Source of the DNA: Methylophaga thalassica
GTDB taxonomy: Bacteria; Pseudomonadota; Gammaproteobacteria; Nitrosococcales; Methylophagaceae
Assembly: GCF_030159795.1 (NCBI RefSeq)
Contig: NZ_BSND01000013.1
Coordinates: 372,001-436,000, forward strand
DNA: 64,000 nucleotides
Reading direction: 5' to 3'
Under the pieces are notes generated by a model that searched no databases, was not told the origin of the DNA, and worked only from the letters and a program-made list of their open reading frames with translations. Shown piece by piece: positions 56,748 through 64,000 of this stretch. Within the stretch, counting starts at the first letter, position 1. Each line of letters starts with the position of its first letter. The position numbers were made by a program, and so were the translations under genes.

Positions 56748-57161
56748 ATGTCGTTATTTAATATTTTTGATATTGCCGGAAGCGGTATGAGTGCTCAGTC
56801 TCTACGTCTGAATACAACGGCAAGTAATCTCGCCAACGTCGATAGTGTCAGCAGTAGCATTAATCAGACGTATAAAGCCAGACAACCTGTGTTTGCAACC
56901 GTGTTGGATAATGCTCAAGAAGGTTATAAGCAGGGCGCTGTTCAAGTTCAGGGCATTGTCGAAAGTCAGGCTCCTGTCAGGCAGGAATATAACCCGAGCC
57001 ACCCAATGGCAAATGAAGATGGCTATATTTTCCACTCAAATGTGGATCCGATTACCGAAATGGCAAATATGATGTCCGCGTCACGTTCCTATCAAAACAA
57101 CGTTGAAATCGCGAATACCTCAAAACAATTGCTGTTAAGAACATTACAGTTAGGGCAATAA
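56748..57161 (+). CDS. flgC: Flagellar proximal rod protein FlgC
   Basis: A 137-residue rod protein with IAGSGMSAQSLRLNTTASNLANV at the start (split) and the conserved NPSHPMANEDGYIFHSNVD region, here ending in MANMMSASRSYQNNVE. Five bases after flgB and 13 before flgD. Confidence 0.96.
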   Translation: MSLFNIFDIAGSGMSAQSLRLNTTASNLANVDSVSSSINQTYKARQPVFATVLDNAQEGYKQGAVQVQGIVESQAPVRQEYNPSHPMANEDGYIFHSNVDPITEMANMMSASRSYQNNVEIANTSKQLLLRTLQLGQ

Positions 57162-57174
57162 GGAGGGGTGAGAG

Positions 57175-57852
57175 ATGGCTGTGAGCGGAATTAACGATAA
57201 CAACCCGTATGCATTCTTGAACTCGACTAGTTCAACAGAAGAAAAAAATAAAGATGCTGGCACACTGGGGATGGAAGATTTTATGTCCCTGATGACAACG
57301 CAGTTAAAGTATCAGGACCCGATGAATCCCATGGAAAATGGTGATTTTCTTGGGCAAATAGCGTCTTTTGCTCAGGTAACAGGCTTATCTGACTTGCAGG
57401 ATTCTTTTTCTACTTTTGCCAATTCGATGCAATCTAATCAGGCATTGCAGGGATCATCGCTAGTTGGGCGAACAGTGCTAATCCCTTCATCAATAGGTAA
57501 CTTAACGGCAACAGATGGTTTATCCGGTCGGATAAATGTTGCCGATCCTGTTACAGATTTGAAAGTGAAAATTTATGACGAGGCGGGTGTTGTGGTACGT
57601 ACCATCGACATGGGCTCAGCCTCAGGTTATACCGATTTCACCTGGGATGGTTTTGATGATAACGGTGAAGCTATGCCGGAAGGTGTTTATCAATTCAAAG
57701 CCTCGGGTACGGTTGATGGCTCGAATACAGCTTTTGCTACTGGTGTTTTAGCTCAAGTGTCGAGTGTTTCAATTAGTTCGACCGATGGATTGATAGTGAA
57801 TCTGGCCGGAATTGGTTCGGCGTCATTTAGTGAAGTTGTTGAAATTCTTTAG
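57175..57852 (+). CDS. flgD: Flagellar hook cap/assembly protein FlgD
   Basis: A 225-residue hook scaffolding protein. The N-terminal LGMEDFMSLMTTQLKYQDP and MENGDFLGQIASFAQVTGL are the FlgD_N signature. The C-terminal part has the FLG-like Ig fold (VVRTIDMG, DFTWDGFDDNGEAMPEGVYQ). GGAGGGGTGAGAG supplies the ribosome site. Confidence 0.95.
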   Translation: MAVSGINDNNPYAFLNSTSSTEEKNKDAGTLGMEDFMSLMTTQLKYQDPMNPMENGDFLGQIASFAQVTGLSDLQDSFSTFANSMQSNQALQGSSLVGRTVLIPSSIGNLTATDGLSGRINVADPVTDLKVKIYDEAGVVVRTIDMGSASGYTDFTWDGFDDNGEAMPEGVYQFKASGTVDGSNTAFATGVLAQVSSVSISSTDGLIVNLAGIGSASFSEVVEIL

Positions 57853-57863
57853 GAGAATATCTT

Positions 57864-59219
57864 ATGTCATTTAGCACAGCTTTAAGTGGTTTGAATGCGG
57901 CAACAGCCGATCTAAACGTCAAATCAAACAATATTGCTAACGTCAACACGACCGGCTTTAAGATGTCTCGTGCAGAGTTTGGTGACGTTTTTGCCGTTTC
58001 AGCCTTTGGATCAACCAATCAAACAGCCATTGGTAGTGGTGCTGTATTACAAAATGTGGCTCAGCAGTTTAACCAAGGCAATCTTGAGTTCACGGACAAT
58101 TCGTTAGATTTGGCGATAAGTGGACAAGGCTTTTTTGCCTTAGCTCCCGAACTCGACAGTGGTGAGGTTATTTACACTCGGGCAGGTGAGTTCGGTGTTG
58201 ATAAAGATGGATATATTGTCTCAAATGAAGGTTGGTATCTAAGAACTTTCCCTGTGGATGAGCAAGGTAACATTTCAGCAACCAGTATGAATGCGACATC
58301 GCCTATTCAATTACCGGCATCTGTTGGTGCACCTGAAGCGACTACAGAGTTGAAAATCGCCACCAATTTACCCTCTACATCTGATGGGATTATTGATAGT
58401 GGTACTGGGGGGATTTTGGCCATCGACCCAACCGACGATACAACCTACAGTTATACAACCTCAGCAACAATTTATGATTCGCTCGGTAATGAACATATCG
58501 TGACTACCTATTACCAGCATATCGATGAGGCGGCATTAGATGGCGGTGTCCCTGTGGGTGATAACCAATGGCAAATGGCTGTTTACGTTGATGGTGGTGA
58601 AGTCAAAGGTGGTACGGATGGGGTTCCCTATGCTCTAGAAACGGATGCCCGTATTAGTTTTAATGCTGATGGCACATTGAATCAGGTTGATGCTGATCCA
58701 AGTACTGCAGGTATTGATCCCATTGCTCTCACCTTCACTGATGGTGGGGCGACTGAGTGGATGAGTGGTGCCGAAACGCAAACAATTACATTATCGCTTA
58801 ACGGTTCAACCCAGAACTCTGGCAGTTTTAATGTGGGTGCTCTCACTGTTAATGGTTTCCCAACTGGTCGTCTGACTGGGGTGGATGTGAGTGAAGAAGG
58901 CCTGATCAGAGCCAACTACAGTAATGGGCAAGCCATTCCTATTGGAAAAATTGCTATGGGCAACTTTGCTAATCCTCAGGCGCTGAACAAAATTGGTAGT
59001 ACTGCCTGGAAAGAAACCACAGATTCTGGCCCGGTCATTGCAGGAGAAGCTGCAACAGGTAGTTTTGGTCAAATTCAGGCGGGTGCATTAGAAACATCCA
59101 ATGTTGATTTGACGGCTGAGCTAGTGGGACTGATTACTGCACAACGTAACTTCCAGGCTAACTCAAAAGCGATCGAGACAAATAATGCCATTACTCAGAC
59201 CATTATCAACCTGCGATAA
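57864..59219 (+). CDS. flgE: Flagellar hook protein FlgE
   Basis: A 451-residue hook subunit. SFSTALSGLNAATADLNVKS and [18 protein letters not shown] form the N-terminal rod-like D0 segment; the central domain is variable; C-terminal [29 protein letters not shown] (in pieces) closes D0. Length is within the usual 400 to 460. Confidence 0.96.
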   Translation: MSFSTALSGLNAATADLNVKSNNIANVNTTGFKMSRAEFGDVFAVSAFGSTNQTAIGSGAVLQNVAQQFNQGNLEFTDNSLDLAISGQGFFALAPELDSGEVIYTRAGEFGVDKDGYIVSNEGWYLRTFPVDEQGNISATSMNATSPIQLPASVGAPEATTELKIATNLPSTSDGIIDSGTGGILAIDPTDDTTYSYTTSATIYDSLGNEHIVTTYYQHIDEAALDGGVPVGDNQWQMAVYVDGGEVKGGTDGVPYALETDARISFNADGTLNQVDADPSTAGIDPIALTFTDGGATEWMSGAETQTITLSLNGSTQNSGSFNVGALTVNGFPTGRLTGVDVSEEGLIRANYSNGQAIPIGKIAMGNFANPQALNKIGSTAWKETTDSGPVIAGEAATGSFGQIQAGALETSNVDLTAELVGLITAQRNFQANSKAIETNNAITQTIINLR

Positions 59220-59235
59220 CGTTTTTCTTTAAAAG

Positions 59236-59256
59236 TGCGCTGTCTCTGGCAGCGCA
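59236..59256 (+). other. Hairpin between flgE and flgF
   Basis: Arms TGCGCTG (59236-59242) and CAGCGCA (59250-59256) lie just before the flgF ribosome site. There is no following T-run, so it may be an mRNA processing or translation-tuning element rather than a terminator. Confidence 0.4.
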
Positions 59257-59271
59257 TTGAGGGCAGAAATA

Positions 59272-60015
59272 ATGGACCGTAGCTTATATATCGCCATGAA
59301 CGGGGCTCAACAGACCATGTTGGCCCAAGCAGCTAACGCCAATAATTTGGCAAATGTGAATACCACTGGTTTTCGGGCGGACTTTGAACAGTTTAGAAGT
59401 ATGCCGGTATTTGGCGAAGGTTTACCTAGCCGTGTTTATTCAATGCTGGAGCGACCACAAACCGATTATCAAACAGGGTCTATTCAATCTACTGGACGTG
59501 ATCTGGATATTTCTGTTCAAGGTGAAGGCTTTATTGCTGTTCAGGGTAAAGATGGTCGTGAGGGTTACACGCGTGCTGGTGATCTTCATGTGACGGAAGC
59601 GGGACAATTGGTTACAGGTACCGGACTTGCCGTGATGGGGGAGGGGGGACCGATAGCTATTCCCCCAGCCCAGACAATCGATGTCGGCAGTGATGGAACG
59701 ATTTCTATCCGCCCTATAGGCGAAGCGGCAAATGCACTTGCCGTATTAGACCGGATTAAATTAGTCAAACCAGATTTGCAACAAGTGTTTAAGGATTCAG
59801 ATGGCCTTATGCGGATGCAGGATGGTTCTGAAGCACCTTTAGATGCGACGGTCACAGTTGCCTCCGGTACTTTAGAGGGCAGTAATGTCAATGCGGTAGG
59901 TGCTCTGGTTAATATGATCGAGTTGCAGCGACAGTATGAAATGCAAGTCAAAATGATGGATACAACACAAGAAAATAGTGCAGCATCGGCACGTTTAATG
60001 CAGATAAGTACTTAA
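59272..60015 (+). CDS. flgF: Flagellar proximal rod protein FlgF
   Basis: A 247-residue rod protein from ATG 59272 (MDRSLYIAMNG), with AGGG upstream; the frame also opens at TTG 59257, which would swallow the ribosome site. [32 protein letters not shown] and VGALVNMIELQRQYEMQVKM are the family motifs. Confidence 0.95.
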   Translation: MDRSLYIAMNGAQQTMLAQAANANNLANVNTTGFRADFEQFRSMPVFGEGLPSRVYSMLERPQTDYQTGSIQSTGRDLDISVQGEGFIAVQGKDGREGYTRAGDLHVTEAGQLVTGTGLAVMGEGGPIAIPPAQTIDVGSDGTISIRPIGEAANALAVLDRIKLVKPDLQQVFKDSDGLMRMQDGSEAPLDATVTVASGTLEGSNVNAVGALVNMIELQRQYEMQVKMMDTTQENSAASARLMQIST

Positions 60016-60062
60016 GCAATTAGCGTTAACACGACGATTGCATAAGACTTCAGGAGACGATT

Positions 60063-60848
60063 ATGAATCAGGCTTTGTGGATTGCCAAAACTGGCCTAGA
60101 TGCCCAGCAAACACGTATGTCAGTTATTTCCAATAATCTGGCTAACGTTAATACAACCGGGTTTAAACAAGACCGAGCGGTGTTTGAAGATTTGTTATAT
60201 CAAACAATAAGACAGCCAGGGGCACAATCTTCAACAAGTACACAACTGCCATCAGGCTTGATGATTGGTACAGGTGTCAGAACGGTTGCGACGGAAAAAT
60301 TACATACTCAAGGTAATATTATCCAAACTGAACAAGCATTGGACATTGCCATTAATGGCCGAGGCTTTTTTCAGATTTTAATGCCAGATGGAACGCTGTC
60401 TTATACACGTGATGGTACGTTTCAACTTAACTCTGATGGTCAGGTTGTGATGTCGAATGGTAACCCCTTAGAGCCAGCTATTACGATTCCAGCAGATGCA
60501 CAAAGTATTACGGTAGGGTCTGATGGTACGGTAAGTGTGACTCAGCCTGGTACGGCGACCCCAACGATTGTCGGCAATATTGAGTTAGCCGACTTTGTGA
60601 ATCCGACGGGTTTGCAACCAATAGGTGAAAATTTGTTTCAGGAAACCGGAGCAAGTGGCACCCCGATTACCGGTACACCTGGGTTGGATGGGTTTGGTCA
60701 GACCGTTGGCGGAGCGCTGGAAACATCGAATGTTAATGTAGTAACAGAGCTGATCAATATGATTGAAACTCAGCGTGCGTATGAAATGAATTCAAAAGCC
60801 ATTTCTACATCTGATCAAATGCTGCAGTACGCCAGTCAGAACCTTTAG
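60063..60848 (+). CDS. flgG: Flagellar distal rod protein FlgG
   Basis: A 261-residue distal rod subunit: [53 protein letters not shown] and the C-terminal [20 protein letters not shown]. Length is the invariant 260 to 262. An intrinsic terminator follows, dividing the operon before flgH. Confidence 0.97.
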   Translation: MNQALWIAKTGLDAQQTRMSVISNNLANVNTTGFKQDRAVFEDLLYQTIRQPGAQSSTSTQLPSGLMIGTGVRTVATEKLHTQGNIIQTEQALDIAINGRGFFQILMPDGTLSYTRDGTFQLNSDGQVVMSNGNPLEPAITIPADAQSITVGSDGTVSVTQPGTATPTIVGNIELADFVNPTGLQPIGENLFQETGASGTPITGTPGLDGFGQTVGGALETSNVNVVTELINMIETQRAYEMNSKAISTSDQMLQYASQNL

Positions 60849-60858
60849 TCATAGCTTC

Positions 60859-60899
60859 GGGCTACTTGTTGTCCCCCACCAAGTAGCCCTTTTCTTTTT
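60859..60899 (+). terminator. Intrinsic terminator between flgG and flgH
   Basis: Perfect arms GGGCTACTTG (60859-60868) and CAAGTAGCCC (60880-60889) with an 11-base loop, followed by TTTTCTTTTT. It lies just past the flgG stop at 60848. Confidence 0.9.
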
Positions 60900-60922
60900 C
60901 ACCTTCTTGGTTTTTCATTTTT

Positions 60923-60940
60923 TTGGCATGAACTCTGCTT
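60923..60940 (+). promoter_or_regulatory. Sigma-54 promoter of flgHIJ(K)
   Basis: TTGGCATGAACTCTGCTT: GG and GC are 12 bp apart and TGGCA-G/TGCT fit the RpoN consensus, with two mismatches. The predicted start near 60950 is 31 bases before flgH. It directly follows the flgG terminator, so flgH onward forms its own transcription unit. Confidence 0.72.
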
Positions 60941-60980
60941 CACTTTCTAGGTGAAGTACGTATTTTTTCGGAGTGTCAAA

Positions 60981-61688
60981 ATGAAGACAATTGCCCCATT
61001 TTTAGTGTTTATTGCTGTGGCAATGTTAACCGGCTGCTACAACAATGAGGTTAAACGAGACCCAGCCTTTGCTGCGGTACGTCCAGCTCCGATTGAGCCG
61101 CAAGATAATTATGACGGTGCCATTTTTGACGCACGCAATAATATTTCACTATTTGAGGATTATCGTGCGAGACGGGTAGGCGATATTTTGACAGTCAAAC
61201 TAGAAGAAAAAACTGACGCTGAGAAAGAGACAGAAACAACGGTCGATAAGTCGAATAATAATTCCATTGATAATCCAACGCTGTTTGGAACAACACCACA
61301 ATTTAATCTCCCCGGCCAACTACCGTTAGCTAATACAAAAGACAACAATTTAGCCTTTGGCGTAAATTCAACCAGTAAATTTAAAGGTGCCGGCGATAGT
61401 GATCAGAATAATAAGTTGACCGGCAATATTAGTGTGTCGGTGGTTGAAGTATTACCCAATGGCAACATGGTCATTCGAGGTGAGCGAGTGATTACCATAA
61501 ATCAAGGTAATGAATACATACGTTTGTCAGGGATGATTAGTCCAAGAGATATCGAGGCAGATAATTCTATTTCGTCTATTCGCATTGCCGATGCTCAGAT
61601 TTCTTATGTGGGGGATGGCCCGACTAATGATGCCAATGTGATGGGCTGGTTAAGTCGATTCTTTGTTAGCGCATTGATGCCTTTTTAA
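60981..61688 (+). CDS. flgH: Flagellar L-ring lipoprotein FlgH
   Basis: A 235-residue outer-membrane lipoprotein from ATG 60981; the frame extends 10 codons further 5' but then the lipoprotein signal would be displaced. MKTIAPFLVFIAVAMLTGC ends in the lipobox LTGC (Cys19). FEDYRARRVGDILTVKLEE, SVVEVLPNGNMVIRGE and the C-terminal RIADAQISYVG are FlgH signatures. Confidence 0.95.
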   Translation: MKTIAPFLVFIAVAMLTGCYNNEVKRDPAFAAVRPAPIEPQDNYDGAIFDARNNISLFEDYRARRVGDILTVKLEEKTDAEKETETTVDKSNNNSIDNPTLFGTTPQFNLPGQLPLANTKDNNLAFGVNSTSKFKGAGDSDQNNKLTGNISVSVVEVLPNGNMVIRGERVITINQGNEYIRLSGMISPRDIEADNSISSIRIADAQISYVGDGPTNDANVMGWLSRFFVSALMPF

Positions 61689-61700
61689 AGGGTAAAAGTT

Positions 61701-62792
61701 ATGAAGTTCAGAGTATTTATTGCATTCGCATTATTAGTGAGTTCAGGCCTTGCCTGCGCCGAACGGGTTAAAGATCTGGCCTCCATTGCTGGCGTGCGTA
61801 GTAACCAATTAATTGGTTATGGATTGGTGGTGGGTCTCAATGGCACGGGCGATAAGACAAAGTTCACCGGACAAAGCCTAAGAAACATGTTAGTGGAAAT
61901 GGGGATTAATATCCCACCGGGCACTGACCCTAAAAGTAAAAACGTGGCGGCCGTGTCTGTACATGCCGATTTACCGCCGTTTGTTAAGCCCGGTCAAACC
62001 ATTGATATTACTGTTTCCTCATTGGGTGATGCCAAGAGTCTTCGCGGTGGCAGTTTATTAATGACGCCATTAAAAGGGGCTGATGGACAAATTTATGCCA
62101 TGGCACAAGGCAATTTAATTGTCGGCGGTTTTGGCGCTGATGCTGCTGATGGCTCAAGGTTAACGGTCAATATTCCCAGTGCCGGGCGGGTACCCAATGG
62201 CGCGACGGTTGAGCGAGCCGTTAGAAATGCATTGAATGTTGGGGATTCTATTATTCTTAATCTACACAGTCCCGATTTCACTACGGCCAGTCGATTAAGT
62301 GATGCCATTAACCATACATTAGGCAAAAATACGGCGTTTTCGATGGATGCATCTTCGGTCAAAGTGAACGCGCCGCGCGATCCTAACCAGCGTGTTCCAT
62401 TTATGTCCTTAATCGAGAATTTAGAGTTGAATCCAGGTGAAGCACCCGCCAGAGTTGTGGTCAACTCACGTAGTGGCACGATTGTGATTGGGCAGCATGT
62501 GCGGGTGAGCCCTGCTGCAGTGACGCATGGTAATTTATCGGTCACTATCTCGGCTAACCCAGAAGTCAGTCAGCCAGAACCTTTTTCGCAAGGACAGACG
62601 GTTGTAACGCCTAACTATAATATTAATATTACGGAAGAAAATAGCCGGATGTTTGTCTTTAATCCTGGGGTGTCGCTCGATGAAATTGTACGTGCGGTTA
62701 ATCAGGTCGGTGCGGCGCCTGGTGATTTAGTGGCTATCCTCGAAGCATTGAAACAGGCCGGCGCACTTAAGGCTGACTTAGTGGTTATTTAG
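61701..62792 (+). CDS. flgI: Flagellar P-ring protein FlgI
   Basis: A 363-residue periplasmic protein with a Sec signal peptide ([20 protein letters not shown]). It has [43 protein letters not shown] and [20 protein letters not shown], all FlgI marks. Twelve bases after flgH. Confidence 0.97.
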   Translation: MKFRVFIAFALLVSSGLACAERVKDLASIAGVRSNQLIGYGLVVGLNGTGDKTKFTGQSLRNMLVEMGINIPPGTDPKSKNVAAVSVHADLPPFVKPGQTIDITVSSLGDAKSLRGGSLLMTPLKGADGQIYAMAQGNLIVGGFGADAADGSRLTVNIPSAGRVPNGATVERAVRNALNVGDSIILNLHSPDFTTASRLSDAINHTLGKNTAFSMDASSVKVNAPRDPNQRVPFMSLIENLELNPGEAPARVVVNSRSGTIVIGQHVRVSPAAVTHGNLSVTISANPEVSQPEPFSQGQTVVTPNYNINITEENSRMFVFNPGVSLDEIVRAVNQVGAAPGDLVAILEALKQAGALKADLVVI

Positions 62793-62794
62793 CG

Positions 62795-63769
62795 ATGGCT
62801 TATGAGTCTAATATTGCCCGGTCAGCAGTTGACTTTCACGGCCTGAACCAACTACGCGAACAAGCGGTAAAAGAGGTGGATAGTCAGCAAACGTTGAAGC
62901 AGGTTGCCGGTCAGTTTGAGTCACTATTTATCAATATGATGCTGAAGTCGATGCGTCAGGCAAGTCTAGGTGACGGGGTATTTGACTCATCCCAAAGCAA
63001 AATGTATCAGGATATGGCTGACCAACAACTGGCTTCTGATTTGTCTATGCGTGGTGGGCTCGGACTACAGCAAGCAATTATCCAACAGTTGGGGAGTTAT
63101 CAGCTCCAGTCAGCTCAGCCAGCCAAAACGGGCCAGAGCTATAGTTACGACACAGTAACGATAAGACCTGCTCTTGCTAAAAAAGTAAACGAGCTGATGT
63201 TAAAGCAGATACGTGATATTCACGCTGAAAACATCGACACAGATTCGACAACAGAATTGAAAGATATTGGTGCCGTAGTCTTTGACTCACCTCAAGATTT
63301 TGTAAAAACACTCTGGCCTTATGCACAACAGGCTGCAGATAAAATTGGTGTTGCACCTGAGGTAATTTTATCTCAAGCCGCTTTAGAAACAGGCTGGGGC
63401 AAGTATGTTCTCAAAGATAAGGCTGGAGAAACAAGTTTCAATCTGTTCAATATCAAGGCTGGTAAAAGTTGGACTGGTGATAGTGTCAGTAAAGTGGCAC
63501 TCGAATATCGTGATGGTAAGGCTTATAACGAAGCGTCTCAGTTCCGCTCTTATGAGTCATATCAGGATAGTTTCAATGACTATATTGAGTTTCTGCAAAC
63601 TCAGCCTCGCTACCGTGATGCATTAAAACACACGGGTAATGCTGATGCCTTTGTTGAACAATTGCAAAAAGCCGGCTTTGCAACCGACCCTAATTATTCC
63701 GACAAAATTAAACGTATTATGAATAGTGACATTCTGGCACGAATTTCGCTGGAGTCAAACCATGCATAA
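62795..63769 (+). CDS. flgJ: Flagellar rod-assembly protein and peptidoglycan hydrolase FlgJ
   Basis: A 324-residue bifunctional protein. Residues 1 to about 110 are the rod-capping domain (QFESLFINMMLKSMRQASLG), and the C-terminal half is a glucosaminidase (LSQAALETGWGKYVL with the catalytic Glu, FNLFNIKAG, YDSFNDYIEFL-type end). It opens the wall for the growing rod. Two bases after flgI. Confidence 0.95.
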   Translation: MAYESNIARSAVDFHGLNQLREQAVKEVDSQQTLKQVAGQFESLFINMMLKSMRQASLGDGVFDSSQSKMYQDMADQQLASDLSMRGGLGLQQAIIQQLGSYQLQSAQPAKTGQSYSYDTVTIRPALAKKVNELMLKQIRDIHAENIDTDSTTELKDIGAVVFDSPQDFVKTLWPYAQQAADKIGVAPEVILSQAALETGWGKYVLKDKAGETSFNLFNIKAGKSWTGDSVSKVALEYRDGKAYNEASQFRSYESYQDSFNDYIEFLQTQPRYRDALKHTGNADAFVEQLQKAGFATDPNYSDKIKRIMNSDILARISLESNHA

Positions 63770-63796
63770 TCACGCTGACGAGTTAAGGAGCATGCC

Positions 63797-64000
63797 ATGA
63801 GTCTGCTAGGGATTGGGACATCGGCATTATTAACGGCCCAAGGTAATTTATCGACGACCAGTCATAACATTAGTAATGTTAATACTGAGGGTTACACACG
63901 CCAGCGTGCTGACCAAGCGACACGTACACCTGATTATAAAGGGGATATCTATTTTGGTACGGGTGTTCAGATAACGTCCGTCGAACGTGTATATGACACT
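63797..64000 (+). CDS. flgK: Flagellar hook-filament junction protein FlgK, 3'-truncated by window end
   Basis: The first 68 codons are present: MSLLGIGTSALLTAQGNL, then TTSHNISNVNTEGYTRQRAD, the FlgK N-terminal signature. AAGGAG stands ten bases before the ATG. The frame runs open to the right edge. Flagellar operon order (flgJ then flgK) supports the name. Confidence 0.93.
   Translation, partial: MSLLGIGTSALLTAQGNLSTTSHNISNVNTEGYTRQRADQATRTPDYKGDIYFGTGVQITSVERVYDT

Overview
This 64 kb chromosomal window reads as a Gammaproteobacterium with moderate GC. The evidence is the Pseudomonas-like order coaBC-dut-algC-argB-slmA, the fimU-pilV-W-X-Y1-Y2-pilE minor-pilin operon, a polar-type flgB-K cluster with sigma-54 promoters, and an LPS-core cluster with waaF, waaG, sugar kinases and a carbamoyltransferase. 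A Methylophaga-like (Piscirickettsiaceae) host is my guess from overall gene content; no methylotrophy gene is present to prove it. No tRNA, rRNA, IS element, prophage or CRISPR array was seen. Gene density is very high and no gene-free gap exceeds 300 bp.

Layout. 1-10.4 kb: LPS core and surface-glycan genes. The + strand carries a truncated sugar kinase, waaG, galE, a YrbL-like protein and a CgeB-like glycosyltransferase. The - strand carries waaF, a membrane GT-C-like protein, a GT4 transferase, a second kinase and a NodU-type carbamoyltransferase. 10.4-18 kb: housekeeping genes (ZIP transporter, pgeF, an inositol-phosphatase relative, rsmE, a membrane-tethered response regulator, prmC, moeB, pmbA). 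18.2-22.5 kb: iron module of a TonB-dependent siderophore receptor, the PiuC/YbiX dioxygenase and an FMN alpha-hydroxy-acid oxidase. 22.4-28 kb: a PilZ/BolA/YciI/YciB operon facing rnm-yciO-plsC. 28-36 kb: clpB with a heat-shock promoter, a formate/nitrite-type channel plus cyanase operon, a GGDEF-EAL protein, an SDR and cheR. 36-45.5 kb: a DUF4126 protein, Nif3-like, YihY-like, coaBC, dut, membrane-extended algC, argB, slmA and a small pseudo-receiver gene. 45.5-49 kb: a short LapA-type adhesin. 49-56 kb: minor type IV pilins and PilY1. 56.3-64 kb: flgBCDEFGHIJ and the start of flgK.

Much of the window concerns the cell surface and the switch between motile and attached life: LPS core decoration, a LapG-cleavable adhesin, type IV pili with the PilY1 tip protein, flagellar rod/hook/rings, CheR and two c-di-GMP-related proteins. 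Regulatory sites readable by eye are two sigma-54 promoters in the flg cluster, a sigma-28 promoter at cheR, a sigma-32 promoter at clpB, a near-consensus CRP-type palindrome before the adhesin, and a sigma-54-like promoter with NtrC-like upstream dyads before the FNT-cynS operon. No wholly new system is obvious. The strongest leads are the FNT-cynS operon with its nitrogen-type control region, and the pseudo-receiver plus CRP-site plus mini-LapA unit.
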